From CANDOC01 sp965261725 (GTDB lineage Bacteria > Pseudomonadota > Gammaproteobacteria > Pseudomonadales > Endozoicomonadaceae), in the NCBI GenBank assembly GCA_965261725.1, contig CBDHDU010000034.1, positions 124,001-188,000 on the forward strand: a DNA stretch of 64,000 nucleotides, given 5' to 3'. This document shows, in pieces, positions 41,277 to 49,028 of this stretch; the stretch's first letter is position 1; the number at the start of each line of letters is the position of its first letter. A program made the position numbers and the translations under genes. The notes beneath the pieces are model-generated. The model searched no databases and was not told where the DNA came from. It saw nothing but the letters and a program-made list of their open reading frames with translations.

Positions 41277-41993
41277 TTAAATCTCTTCCAGCGAGAGGGG
41301 GTCATTACGCTTTTTGGGGTTAAGACGGTAACGCTTTGGGTTGAGCTTGGTGAGTTTACCAGAATCAAGGAGCCGGTAGAAATCAGCTATAAATGCTTCT
41401 GGCTTATCCCAAAGAGTTTTATCCACGGAAGACAAATCATAGTTCCACCATTTAATATCGAGCAGTGATTCTATAATATGATCGGGATGACGGTATTTAA
41501 CTATTTTTGCAGGTACTCCTGCAACTACTGCATAAGGTGGGACATCTTTGGTAACAACAGACCTTGCAGCAATAATAGCCCCATCACCAATAGTGACTCC
41601 TTTCATAATCATTGCTTGTTGGCCTATCCATACATCATTGCCAATTTTTGAGCGACTTTTACCTGATGAATAGGAGCAATCACCGACAATTGCTTTAAAA
41701 TCATCATAAATAGATAAAGGTTTGGAGGCATTATACTGGAATGGGTGTGAACTAACCCAGTTAACAGGATGTGAAGTAGTCAATCCCGTGATAACATCCA
41801 GTGCAATAGAACAAAATCGTCCTATGTTAGCACCACTAATTTCTGATCCGCCTCTTATATAAGACATATAGCCTATATTTGAACTTCTTATTTTTTTACA
41901 TGCGATTGAGCATGGTGATTCAAAGTGAACCTTATCACCAACAATTATTCCTTTTGGGAACTTAATCTCAACTTTATTCACCATTTTAGGCAA
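41277..41993 (-). CDS. CatB-like hexapeptide-repeat O-acetyltransferase
   Basis: A 238-residue left-handed beta-helix acyltransferase. ISGANIGRFCSIALDVITGL, then SRSKIGNDVWIGQQAMIMKG and VTIGDGAIIAARSVVTKDVP, PYAVVAGVPAKIVKY are classic hexapeptide turns of the xenobiotic/CatB-related group. The catalytic His lies in TTSHPVNWVSSHPF. In a capsule locus it probably acetylates the polysaccharide or a precursor. It overlaps the giant KpsC-GT29 gene by 8 bases and is similarly A/T-rich, so both may have arrived together. Confidence 0.85.
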   Translation of the reverse strand: MPKMVNKVEIKFPKGIIVGDKVHFESPCSIACKKIRSSNIGYMSYIRGGSEISGANIGRFCSIALDVITGLTTSHPVNWVSSHPFQYNASKPLSIYDDFKAIVGDCSYSSGKSRSKIGNDVWIGQQAMIMKGVTIGDGAIIAARSVVTKDVPPYAVVAGVPAKIVKYRHPDHIIESLLDIKWWNYDLSSVDKTLWDKPEAFIADFYRLLDSGKLTKLNPKRYRLNPKKRNDPLSLEEI

Positions 41994-44900
41994 CCTCTAA
42001 AAAACTATTAAGAAGCTCTTTTTCCTTATCCCAGTCGTGCTTATAGAAGTCACGTTTATAGGAGTCTTTAAAATAATGGCTGTTTTTATTTCGACCTTGA
42101 TCTGTCATTGAAAAACCAAATATTTGAGCATTCGGTATTCCACCTAAATAGTGATAAATCCAGTTAGTTACAAGAGCTCCCATACTAGGTATTCCTTCTA
42201 GTTCAGAAAAGGCTTCGTTGTAAATATTTCTTGGTACACAGCAAACAGGTATGCCCTTTTCCTTAAAATAAAGAATATGATCTACCGCATCTGTATGATT
42301 ATGCTCTAGGTCAGGTTTACCTATAATGACAAGTTCAATATTGTCCAGATCTCTCTCTTTGACTTCATCAAAGAAACCACCGGGTTTAACCCATATAGTG
42401 GTCTTTTTCCCATAATCTTTCTGAAACTTCAAATTAGTACTGAAATTATTAAACCTTACCACATGCCTATTGCTATCGATAACAGAGCCAAAGTTTTTGC
42501 CAATCTCGCAAGGAGAATTACCAACAACTGCATAGGTTTTTTTAGATAATTCTTCAATGAATTTATTTCTAAACTTTTGTAAATAATCATTGGCAACATT
42601 ATATTTCTTAAGTTTTGGGTATTTTTTAGGGTCATGATTAAACATGAACGCCCCAAGACTGATGAAAGGACAGTAATTCTTATATTTAATATCTAAACGC
42701 ACTGCTTTTTCATATAGAGCCACCGATTCATTTGGCCGACCAGCCTGTTTTAAAATTGCTGCATATTTTAACAATCTGACTGGCTTTTTAACTTCATTTT
42801 TCAGAGCTTGTCTAATCAAATCTATTGATTGGGGAGATTGACCTTTGTGATACCATGAGTGATCCATTAAAGCATGAAGTGCTTTATCTTTTAATGTTGC
42901 GTCACCAAATCTAATAGCATTATTAAGACTTTCTTCGTATTCAGTATTAATAATACCTAAACGCTTTAATATGATGGCTTTTTCATAATAAGCCTTGGCA
43001 TCTTCACTTGAAGTTGAAAGATACTGATTAAGATATTCCACCCCTTCTCTATTCTGATCGTTTTTCTTACAAATGAGCGCATATCTCTTCAAGTAATCAG
43101 TTCTTACAGGGGTATTTAAAATTAAATCTTTTTGAAGAATCAACGCTTTTTTATAATCACCAGAATTTTCATGTAGCTTTATATCACCCTCTATCTTTTT
43201 GATTTCAGGTGGGGAAATTACCCCTTTGAATGGTAAAGAGTTAGTGAGAATATTAGGTGTGTTTTTTAGAAACTTAATAATATCCAATGCTTGTTCAAGC
43301 TCAATTCGTTCATAAGTTACCGGATTAATATATCGCGAGTATAATAAATACGTTACAGCAAATACTTGCTCTGGACTCAGGGTACGCTTTCTTCTCTCAA
43401 CCGGTTGACGATCATCGGTAAAACCCCAGCCAGAATAAAACGGCGCACCAAATGTAGTCACTTTTTTTCCACGCAAAACAGCTTCAAATCCAGAAAGAGA
43501 CGTTATAGTGTAAACGTGATCCGCCCCATCAATCATTTCCGTCAGTGAAACCGAGTCATATATTACGGTAGCAATACTCTCTACATCTTCTGGTTTAGTT
43601 AACTTTAAGACTTTACCACTGAGAACATCAGGATGTGGTTTATAGATTATTTCAGCATCAGGGTTTTCTGTTTTTGCTAACAGTACAAGCTGATTATTTG
43701 TAATTGTTCTTGAACAGCCAAATTGAATAGATTTATCTGTTTCTACCTGCCCTAAAACTAATACACGTTTTTTTTCATTTTCTGGCAGTATTACTTGGCT
43801 CTGCGTTTGTATATTATACTTGGTCACGGATTCATTTAAAATTCGCGAAATACACTTCTTACTTCTCTCAAGAAGCTCGGTATTACTGTCAAAATCAAAG
43901 TCAATTAACATCTTCTCAAGTTGAGATGACTCCCTAGAGTTATAATAAAGCCCTTCATTGTCAATACACATTGATAATGAAGGGTTTCTGTCAACTCCAA
44001 GCCCCATGCCTGCCACAAAACCATCTTCAAGTCTTTTAATATTTTTACCGTATTTATTAAATATTTCCTTTAACTTATCATTTTCTTTATATCCCCACAC
44101 AAAAATTTCAGACTGAAGATTATTCTGTATAGCATTTTCAATTTCATCATATTTATGACCACCAAACCTGTATGCTGTTCTGTAGTCATCCAAAAGAGCT
44201 GATATATACTTCCTTTTCCAAGGTAAAACACCAAAAACAAACGCGATCGGGGCTTCTTTTTTACTATTCCAATTATCACCAAAACAATAAAACTGCTGAT
44301 TAATAATGCCACCTGCTTGTTTCTGAGATGGCTCGGATATAGATTCCAATTTCATATTTGATTTAATCTTATCGATTACAGAAAATAAATCAATTTCACG
44401 AGAGGTTTCAACATCAAAATAATTGGGATAGAGAATGTATGCAGCAGCAAAAATCTCTATTTTATTTAATTTGCGTTTTCTTCTTGGTATGCTATTAATA
44501 TCATTTGTTAAGCCCCAGCCAGAATAAAATGGCATGCCCAAAGTTGTGACAGGTATATCTCTTAGCATGGCTTCGAAACCACTTAAAGAAGTAATAGTAT
44601 ATACTTCATCAATTGTATCAAAACTATCGTTTAACGACATAGGCTCACTAACAACGTAAGCTGCCTTGCTGATTTCAGAAAGCGGCGTTATGATTCTTCT
44701 TTTGCCGATCAATGTATCTGGATGCGGTTTGAAAAAAATTTGAGCATCCGGATGATCTTTTTTTGCCTGCCATACCAAAGAACCATTATTTACTTTTTTT
44801 CTGCAGCCATATTTTATTGATGCATCATCTTCTACTTGACCAATGACTAATATTCTTTTAACACCATCTATGCGTTTGCAATGTTTTTTATAAATTGCCT

Positions 44901-45474
44901 CACCAGATTTGCTAGTGATATGATTATATTTGCTAACACGACTGCTTAATAGCTTGTTTAAACAAACTTCTGCTTTTTCCATTAATTCCTTGTCAGCAGA
45001 AAAATCATAACTATTTAGCAAATCTTCTAATGCCGATGATCTTCGATAATCGAAATGTAATGTACCTGATTTATCTAAAACAAGAGAAAGTGGTAATTCA
45101 TGATTAGCTCCTAGATCAATAGATCGAACAAAGCCATCTTCCATACGATAAACCGGAATTTTATGTTTATTAGCATATTCGACCGTACCTTCAAGTTCAT
45201 TGTATCCCCATATAATAAACACCCTGTTCTTTGCGGATTTGATCTTTGAATCTAGAGATTGAGGTGTTTTTTTGAAAGGCACAAAATGCCACTCATATTG
45301 AGGATAATTTTTTTCTATGAAGTCTCTTTTCCAATGATTAATTCGGAAAGCAAAAGCTATAGGCTTGTCCGTTTGATTGACAGGTGGCGTCAGTTCATTT
45401 TTTTTAAAAAAAGAATCATCCCAGAAGCCTTTTGGGTTTGTGACTAGCTTTTTAGTTTTTCTCAATAAACTCAT
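41986..45474 (-). CDS. Giant fusion: two KpsC-type Kdo transferase modules, helical repeats, GT29 sialyltransferase-like domain
   Basis: An 1162-residue protein. Module 1 (about 30-350) shows RMEDGFVRSIDLGANHE, ILVIGQVEDDASIKYG, FKPHPDTLIGKRR and LGMPFYSGWGLTND. Module 2 (about 400-745) shows RLEDGFVAGMGLGVDRNP, VLVLGQVETDKSIQFG, YKPHPDVLSG and FGAPFYSGWGFTDD. A TPR-like helical stretch follows (about 770-960). The last 185 residues (AVVGNSPCEIGKNFG, VVRFNNF, SMGALVTNWIYHYLGG, FGFSMTD) resemble GT29 sialyltransferases, with the first block like the L-sialylmotif. The gene is much more A/T-rich than its surroundings. It is a second KpsC in the locus. An ops element lies 105 bp upstream. Confidence 0.85.
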   Translation of the reverse strand: MSLLRKTKKLVTNPKGFWDDSFFKKNELTPPVNQTDKPIAFAFRINHWKRDFIEKNYPQYEWHFVPFKKTPQSLDSKIKSAKNRVFIIWGYNELEGTVEYANKHKIPVYRMEDGFVRSIDLGANHELPLSLVLDKSGTLHFDYRRSSALEDLLNSYDFSADKELMEKAEVCLNKLLSSRVSKYNHITSKSGEAIYKKHCKRIDGVKRILVIGQVEDDASIKYGCRKKVNNGSLVWQAKKDHPDAQIFFKPHPDTLIGKRRIITPLSEISKAAYVVSEPMSLNDSFDTIDEVYTITSLSGFEAMLRDIPVTTLGMPFYSGWGLTNDINSIPRRKRKLNKIEIFAAAYILYPNYFDVETSREIDLFSVIDKIKSNMKLESISEPSQKQAGGIINQQFYCFGDNWNSKKEAPIAFVFGVLPWKRKYISALLDDYRTAYRFGGHKYDEIENAIQNNLQSEIFVWGYKENDKLKEIFNKYGKNIKRLEDGFVAGMGLGVDRNPSLSMCIDNEGLYYNSRESSQLEKMLIDFDFDSNTELLERSKKCISRILNESVTKYNIQTQSQVILPENEKKRVLVLGQVETDKSIQFGCSRTITNNQLVLLAKTENPDAEIIYKPHPDVLSGKVLKLTKPEDVESIATVIYDSVSLTEMIDGADHVYTITSLSGFEAVLRGKKVTTFGAPFYSGWGFTDDRQPVERRKRTLSPEQVFAVTYLLYSRYINPVTYERIELEQALDIIKFLKNTPNILTNSLPFKGVISPPEIKKIEGDIKLHENSGDYKKALILQKDLILNTPVRTDYLKRYALICKKNDQNREGVEYLNQYLSTSSEDAKAYYEKAIILKRLGIINTEYEESLNNAIRFGDATLKDKALHALMDHSWYHKGQSPQSIDLIRQALKNEVKKPVRLLKYAAILKQAGRPNESVALYEKAVRLDIKYKNYCPFISLGAFMFNHDPKKYPKLKKYNVANDYLQKFRNKFIEELSKKTYAVVGNSPCEIGKNFGSVIDSNRHVVRFNNFSTNLKFQKDYGKKTTIWVKPGGFFDEVKERDLDNIELVIIGKPDLEHNHTDAVDHILYFKEKGIPVCCVPRNIYNEAFSELEGIPSMGALVTNWIYHYLGGIPNAQIFGFSMTDQGRNKNSHYFKDSYKRDFYKHDWDKEKELLNSFLEVA

Positions 45475-45808
45475 AATAAGATATAAAATTATTTAGTGTG
45501 GGATGACTTTTGCTGGATTCGAACAATTACTAAAAGCAGAGGAATGGAGACAGTTCTTGCATTCTGCATAAACTCAAGCACGCTACCGCCCCTCGTTTTT
45601 CGCCATTCACTTACAAAAGCGACGGCATCTGCATATAACGAAACAGCAGGGAGATATAAATTTTCAGGCAGGGATTTTATGGATTTACAGGGCGTACAGT
45701 TATTCGTAACTGTTCGTTAAATATGACGGCTGTTGCATAGTTTCTGGCGGCTGGCTTCGGCAAAGCTATACTTTTACCCAAGCAATAATCACGAATAACA
45801 GGTGTGTA
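45475..45808. other. Divergent 334-bp control region between the KpsC-GT29 gene and a coiled-coil gene
   Basis: It holds an inverted copy of the dispersed RAYT-linked motif (45551-45570), the ops element (45579-45590), and a TATATG box on the minus strand about 55 bp upstream of ops that could be a -10. No open frame here looks like a gene. Confidence 0.55.
45579..45590 (-). promoter_or_regulatory. ops (JUMPStart core) element upstream of the KpsC-GT29 gene
   Basis: The minus strand reads GGCGGTAGCGTG, a perfect match to the ops core recognised with RfaH. It lies 105 bp before the start codon of the 3.5-kb gene. It probably controls the whole downstream block through kdsA, kdsC, kdsB and kpsF. 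Confidence 0.85.
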
Positions 45809-46411
45809 ATGCAGTCAATAGAAGTACGGGTGACTGAACTGGAATATGATGTTGCGAAACTCAAAAAAACGCAGCACAAAAGTGATGAGATTCGCCATAA
45901 GGTCTGGAACGATCTGCAGCAGGAGTTGCTCAAAGGCGTTAAGGAAAACGGGCAGCGACTGGATAGGCTTGAAAAGGCGTTTGCCGGGCAATCAGTGAAG
46001 CTGGATAAGCTTGAGCAGGCGTTTGCCGGGCAATCGGTGAAGCTGGATAAGCTTGAGCAAACCGTTGTCGGGCATTCGGCGAAGCTGGATAAACTTGAGC
46101 AAGCCGTTGCAGGGCATTCCGCAAAGCTGGATAAACTTGAGCAGACCGTTGCAGGGCATTCGGCGAAGTTGGATAAGCTGGAGCAAACGGTTGCAGGGCA
46201 CTCAGAGAAGCTGGATAAGTTGGAACAGACAGTTGCCGCACATTCAGCGAAGCTGGAAGCTTTTGATCTCCGGTTAACCAGCCTTGAAAAAGCGGTAGAA
46301 GACAATACCCAAAGACTTGTTCGGGTTGAAGGCCGAATGGATCACCTTGAAACTGAAGTGGCTGATATTAAGCATATGCTTCAGATTATTATCAAGCATT
46401 TGGGGATTTAA
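45809..46411 (+). CDS. Coiled-coil repeat protein, 200 aa
   Basis: I do not recognise a family. An N-terminal helix (VTELEYDVAKLKKTQHKSDE) is followed by about eight 14-residue repeats of AGHSAKLDKLEQTV (two heptads each, encoded by 42-bp DNA repeats from about 45960 to 46250). The C-terminal heptads are VEGRMDHLETEVADIKHML. The pattern predicts a long parallel coiled coil, probably trimeric or dimeric. No signal peptide. It is on the plus strand against the general direction and is followed by heptamer arrays. Two more short plus-strand coiled-coil genes (48512, 52173) lie in the same island. Confidence 0.7.
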   Translation: MQSIEVRVTELEYDVAKLKKTQHKSDEIRHKVWNDLQQELLKGVKENGQRLDRLEKAFAGQSVKLDKLEQAFAGQSVKLDKLEQTVVGHSAKLDKLEQAVAGHSAKLDKLEQTVAGHSAKLDKLEQTVAGHSEKLDKLEQTVAAHSAKLEAFDLRLTSLEKAVEDNTQRLVRVEGRMDHLETEVADIKHMLQIIIKHLGI

Positions 46412-46420
46412 GCTTTATCA

Positions 46421-46566
46421 GCCGCCAGCCGCCAGCCGCCAGCCGCCAGCCGCCAGCCGCCAGCCGCCAGCCGCCAGCCGCCAGCCGCCATACTTTTCTG
46501 GTAGCTGGTAGCTGGTAGCTGGTAGCTGGTAGCTGGTAGCTGGTAGCTGGTAGCTGGTAGCTGGTA
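46421..46566. repeat. Two adjacent heptamer arrays: (AGCCGCC)n then (TAGCTGG)n
   Basis: About ten copies of AGCCGCC (46421-46489), a 12-bp break, then nine copies of TAGCTGG (46501-46566). Two different heptamers stand side by side in one gap, both ending at the next gene's stop region. Confidence 0.9.
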
Positions 46567-46576
46567 TCCCGAAGCG

Positions 46577-46879
46577 TTACCGATCCAGCACCAGTGCTTT
46601 TGCATACCGGTCAATATGATCTTTCAGGGGCGGATGGGTAATTGCGTGATAGTCGACAACATCAAACAGGTAGGGAGTTGGGAGTTCATCCAGTGCCGTG
46701 GCAATTTGCCCCAGAATAAAAGGGTTGTCGCCTGTCAGCCATAATGCGATATCGATATCCGAGCCTGTATGGTAAGTACCTGTCGCGCGGGAGCCGAAAA
46801 CAGCAGCCTGCTTTATCTCGCTGAAACCTGAAAGGCAGTTTACGATTTGTTGCTGTGTTGTTTCCGGAAGGCCAAACAT
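46577..46879 (-). CDS. MNT-type nucleotidyltransferase antitoxin
   Basis: A 100-residue protein with AAVFGSRATGTYHTGSDIDIAL (GS-x10-DxD) at about 25-46 and FDVVDYHAI for the third acidic residue. It pairs with the HEPN gene upstream; stop and start overlap as TGATG. Its sequence differs clearly from the other MNT proteins here, so it is a separate module. Confidence 0.88.
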   Translation of the reverse strand: MFGLPETTQQQIVNCLSGFSEIKQAAVFGSRATGTYHTGSDIDIALWLTGDNPFILGQIATALDELPTPYLFDVVDYHAITHPPLKDHIDRYAKALVLDR

Positions 46880-47298
46880 CAGGTGTCCTGCCCTGAAAAG
46901 TAAACCAATAATGCCTTCAGGGCTGGGTGAAACCGTTGCCGGATAGCATTTGCAGCTTCCTGTGCTTTTTGCTCATCATAAACATGGCTCATGGTGTTAC
47001 GTGCTTCCAGCATATTTATCCACAGCTGCCCGTCCTGAATGACTTGTTGCTGAAAAGCCTGTTTGATCACTTGCCGGGGAGTGGGCGGCTGTACTTCAAT
47101 ACCCTCATGATTCAGGTAATCTTTTAAAACTTTCCAACCCAGTTCCCAGCTGAATTTAAATGACTGGATCAGGGCAATACGATATAGCATGTCTCCCGGA
47201 TTTGCGGCTACAGCTGCCACCGCTGAGTCCAGCACTTCAAGCACCTTTTGGTAGTTTTCGAAGCGTTGCTGCCAGCGCTTTTCCGGTGGGTAGTTCAT
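46879..47298 (-). CDS. HEPN toxin / HI0074-family protein
   Basis: A 139-residue helical protein. LIQSFKFSWELGWKVLKDYL is the HI0074-type second helix, and EARNTMSHVYDEQKA holds the R-x4-H RNase motif. It is the usual first gene of an MNT/HEPN pair, coupled to the antitoxin by TGATG. Confidence 0.88.
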   Translation of the reverse strand: MNYPPEKRWQQRFENYQKVLEVLDSAVAAVAANPGDMLYRIALIQSFKFSWELGWKVLKDYLNHEGIEVQPPTPRQVIKQAFQQQVIQDGQLWINMLEARNTMSHVYDEQKAQEAANAIRQRFHPALKALLVYFSGQDT

Positions 47299-47412
47299 TA
47301 GCAGTCAGGCACAATAAACAAAAGTTATAACCAGTTTACCGGAACAGGGTATAAAGCCAAGTGTTGCGATGAAACCGTAGGCGGTCTGGTTCACGCGGTC
47401 GAAGCCGGTCGC

Positions 47413-47712
47413 TCAAACCAACCTCACGCCTTCCTCCCGGGCAATCTTATGGATCGGCTGCTCCGTGTATTGCAGGTCATGTACCAGCAGGTCAACTTTG
47501 GTTTCTCCCCAGCGGTCTTCCAGCGCAAGGCGCAGGTTGATTTTGCGGTTGAAGATATCCGACAGGTGGTCAACTTCTATATAAAGGTCAATATCCCCGC
47601 CACGGGCATTGTGATCGGCGCGGGAGCCAAACAGCCAGATTTTTGCTTCCTTGCTGATATGTTGCTGTACCAGTTCAATTATATCGTCTTGCTGTTGTTG
47701 GCTAATTCTCAC
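47413..47712 (-). CDS. MNT-type nucleotidyltransferase antitoxin
   Basis: A 99-residue protein with IWLFGSRADHNARGGDIDLYIE (GS-x10-DxD) and TKVDLLVHD for the third Asp. It is the third complete MNT protein of the window, overlapping the upstream HEPN-like gene by 11 bases. Confidence 0.88.
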   Translation of the reverse strand: MRISQQQQDDIIELVQQHISKEAKIWLFGSRADHNARGGDIDLYIEVDHLSDIFNRKINLRLALEDRWGETKVDLLVHDLQYTEQPIHKIAREEGVRLV

Positions 47713-48202
47713 TAACGGGCTCCAGTGTTACCTGATGCTGGCGGAGCAGGTAGCTGTGTAAATTACGGGTAATGTCGATCAGCTGGGGTGCGCAATTCCA
47801 GGCTGCATTCAATGCAGCTGCACGTTCACCCTCTGATTCCCGATAATCATGTGAGAAGGCGTTGCGTATTTCCCGCATTTTGCGCCATTCATCTGCCGAT
47901 GCCAGAATGCCGCGCTTCTCCATGCGGGAGAGCGTGTCTGCCATATTCAGTATTTGCTCATCTTCAGAACGCAGCAGGTTTCGGAACAGCTTGTTGCCCA
48001 GGCAGTCTTGAAGTGTAGCGAAACGCACCCTGAATGCATCGAGTTTTTCAAACAACTCTTCGTTATCAAACTTCAATGCCTGTTCTGTAAATGGAACATC
48101 TGAGCCCAGGCGAACCAGTGATGCTTGCAAACGCTTCACTGCCCGCAAAGCTTCGGACCAGTTTTGCCTGAACAGGCGAAAATAAGTTGCATTCAGCGAC
48201 AT
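47702..48202 (-). CDS. HEPN-domain toxin partner
   Basis: A 166-residue helical protein with KMREIRNAFSHDYRESEGER, containing R-N-x3-H, the HEPN RNase motif. It is longer than the HI0074-type partner and belongs to a different HEPN subgroup. Overlap with the MNT gene supports the toxin role. Confidence 0.82.
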   Translation of the reverse strand: MSLNATYFRLFRQNWSEALRAVKRLQASLVRLGSDVPFTEQALKFDNEELFEKLDAFRVRFATLQDCLGNKLFRNLLRSEDEQILNMADTLSRMEKRGILASADEWRKMREIRNAFSHDYRESEGERAAALNAAWNCAPQLIDITRNLHSYLLRQHQVTLEPVSEN

Positions 48203-48324
48203 GACTCAGCCCGGAGAGAATGATACGTAGTTGTTAGTTTTGCATGGCGCGGGAGAATGGTAAACCGTTGACGTTGGGCAGCACCTGGTGCTGCTTGTAG
48301 GCTCATGGCTGTTTGGAGAGAAAT

Positions 48325-48474
48325 ATGGCAAATCTGATTGTACGCAATATTGATGATAAAGTAGTCGATGCACTTAAAGCGCGTGCGGGAAAGCACGGAT
48401 GCAGTGCTGAGGTCGAACATCAGCTGGGTTTTTGGCATGGCGTATCCCGGTGCTCTACACTTTCTCTGCAATAA
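48325..48474 (+). pseudogene. Orphan, truncated FitA-like antitoxin gene
   Basis: From ATG 48325 the frame reads MANLIVRNIDDKVVDALKAR then GCSAEVEHQ, almost the same as the antitoxin at 32653. After codon 34 it departs into unrelated sequence and stops at 48474. No toxin gene follows. It is the end of a decayed copy of the FitAB-type module. Confidence 0.8.
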
Positions 48475-48511
48475 AAGTGATCAGCAACAACAATGCGAAC
48501 GGTGCACAACA

Positions 48512-48898
48512 ATGAATAGTCAGATGTACGATATTCTCATTGAGCTGGGTGTGGATTCCGGTAAGGCTTTTCGGGCGGTCTCTCACGAAGTGAGTGGTAA
48601 TCTGAACAGCCGCATGGCTGAGCTGGAACGGGACTGCCATAAATACTTTTATGACTTGCACCGGCAGTCAGCGAATTTATGCACTGAAATGACGGTTCTG
48701 AAGGAACAGTTCAATTGTCGTATGACAAAAATGGAAAATCGGCTGGATGGAATCGAGACTCGCATGGATGGACTTGAAACTCGTATGGATGGACTCGAAA
48801 CCCGCATGGATAAACTGGAATCCAATCAGCAAGTCATGATGGGTATGCTGCAAGAGCAGGGGATGATGCTGAAGGAATTGCTTGCCAAACAGCCATGA
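48512..48898 (+). CDS. Coiled-coil protein with heptad repeats, 128 aa
   Basis: From ATG 48512: MNSQMYDILIELGVDSGKAF, then a long helix with ENRLDGIETRMDGLETRMDG-type heptads encoded by 21-bp DNA repeats (about 48740-48820), and MMGMLQEQGMMLKELLAKQP at the end. It resembles small bacterial coiled-coil proteins such as DUF1640-type, but I cannot assign one. The upstream open frame to 48368 overlaps the antitoxin remnant and is not needed. Confidence 0.65.
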   Translation: MNSQMYDILIELGVDSGKAFRAVSHEVSGNLNSRMAELERDCHKYFYDLHRQSANLCTEMTVLKEQFNCRMTKMENRLDGIETRMDGLETRMDGLETRMDKLESNQQVMMGMLQEQGMMLKELLAKQP

Positions 48899-49028
48899 AC
48901 GGAAAATGCAGTTCATCCCGAAACATGAAAATGACTACAGATAGAGCTGCATTTTCAAAGTAAAAACAAGTCACGTCACAATCTAACATCCTTCCCGCCA
49001 GTCGGGGGGAGGAAGTTAAACTTCAAAC

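Noticed and set aside
41276..41368. 31-residue N-terminal extension of kdsA
   Set aside because: It lies inside the preceding acetyltransferase gene. Known KdsA proteins begin at the FGGINVLES region, matching the ATG at 41275.
45939..46241. Minus-strand frames opposite the 200-aa coiled-coil gene
   Set aside because: They are kept open by the 42-bp repeat. The plus strand gives clean heptads, the minus strand only Ser/Cys- or Pro/Gln-rich repeats.
48368..48511. N-terminal extension of the 128-aa coiled-coil gene
   Set aside because: The extra 48 codons overlap the FitA remnant in another frame and have no ribosome site; the ATG at 48512 gives a compact helical protein.
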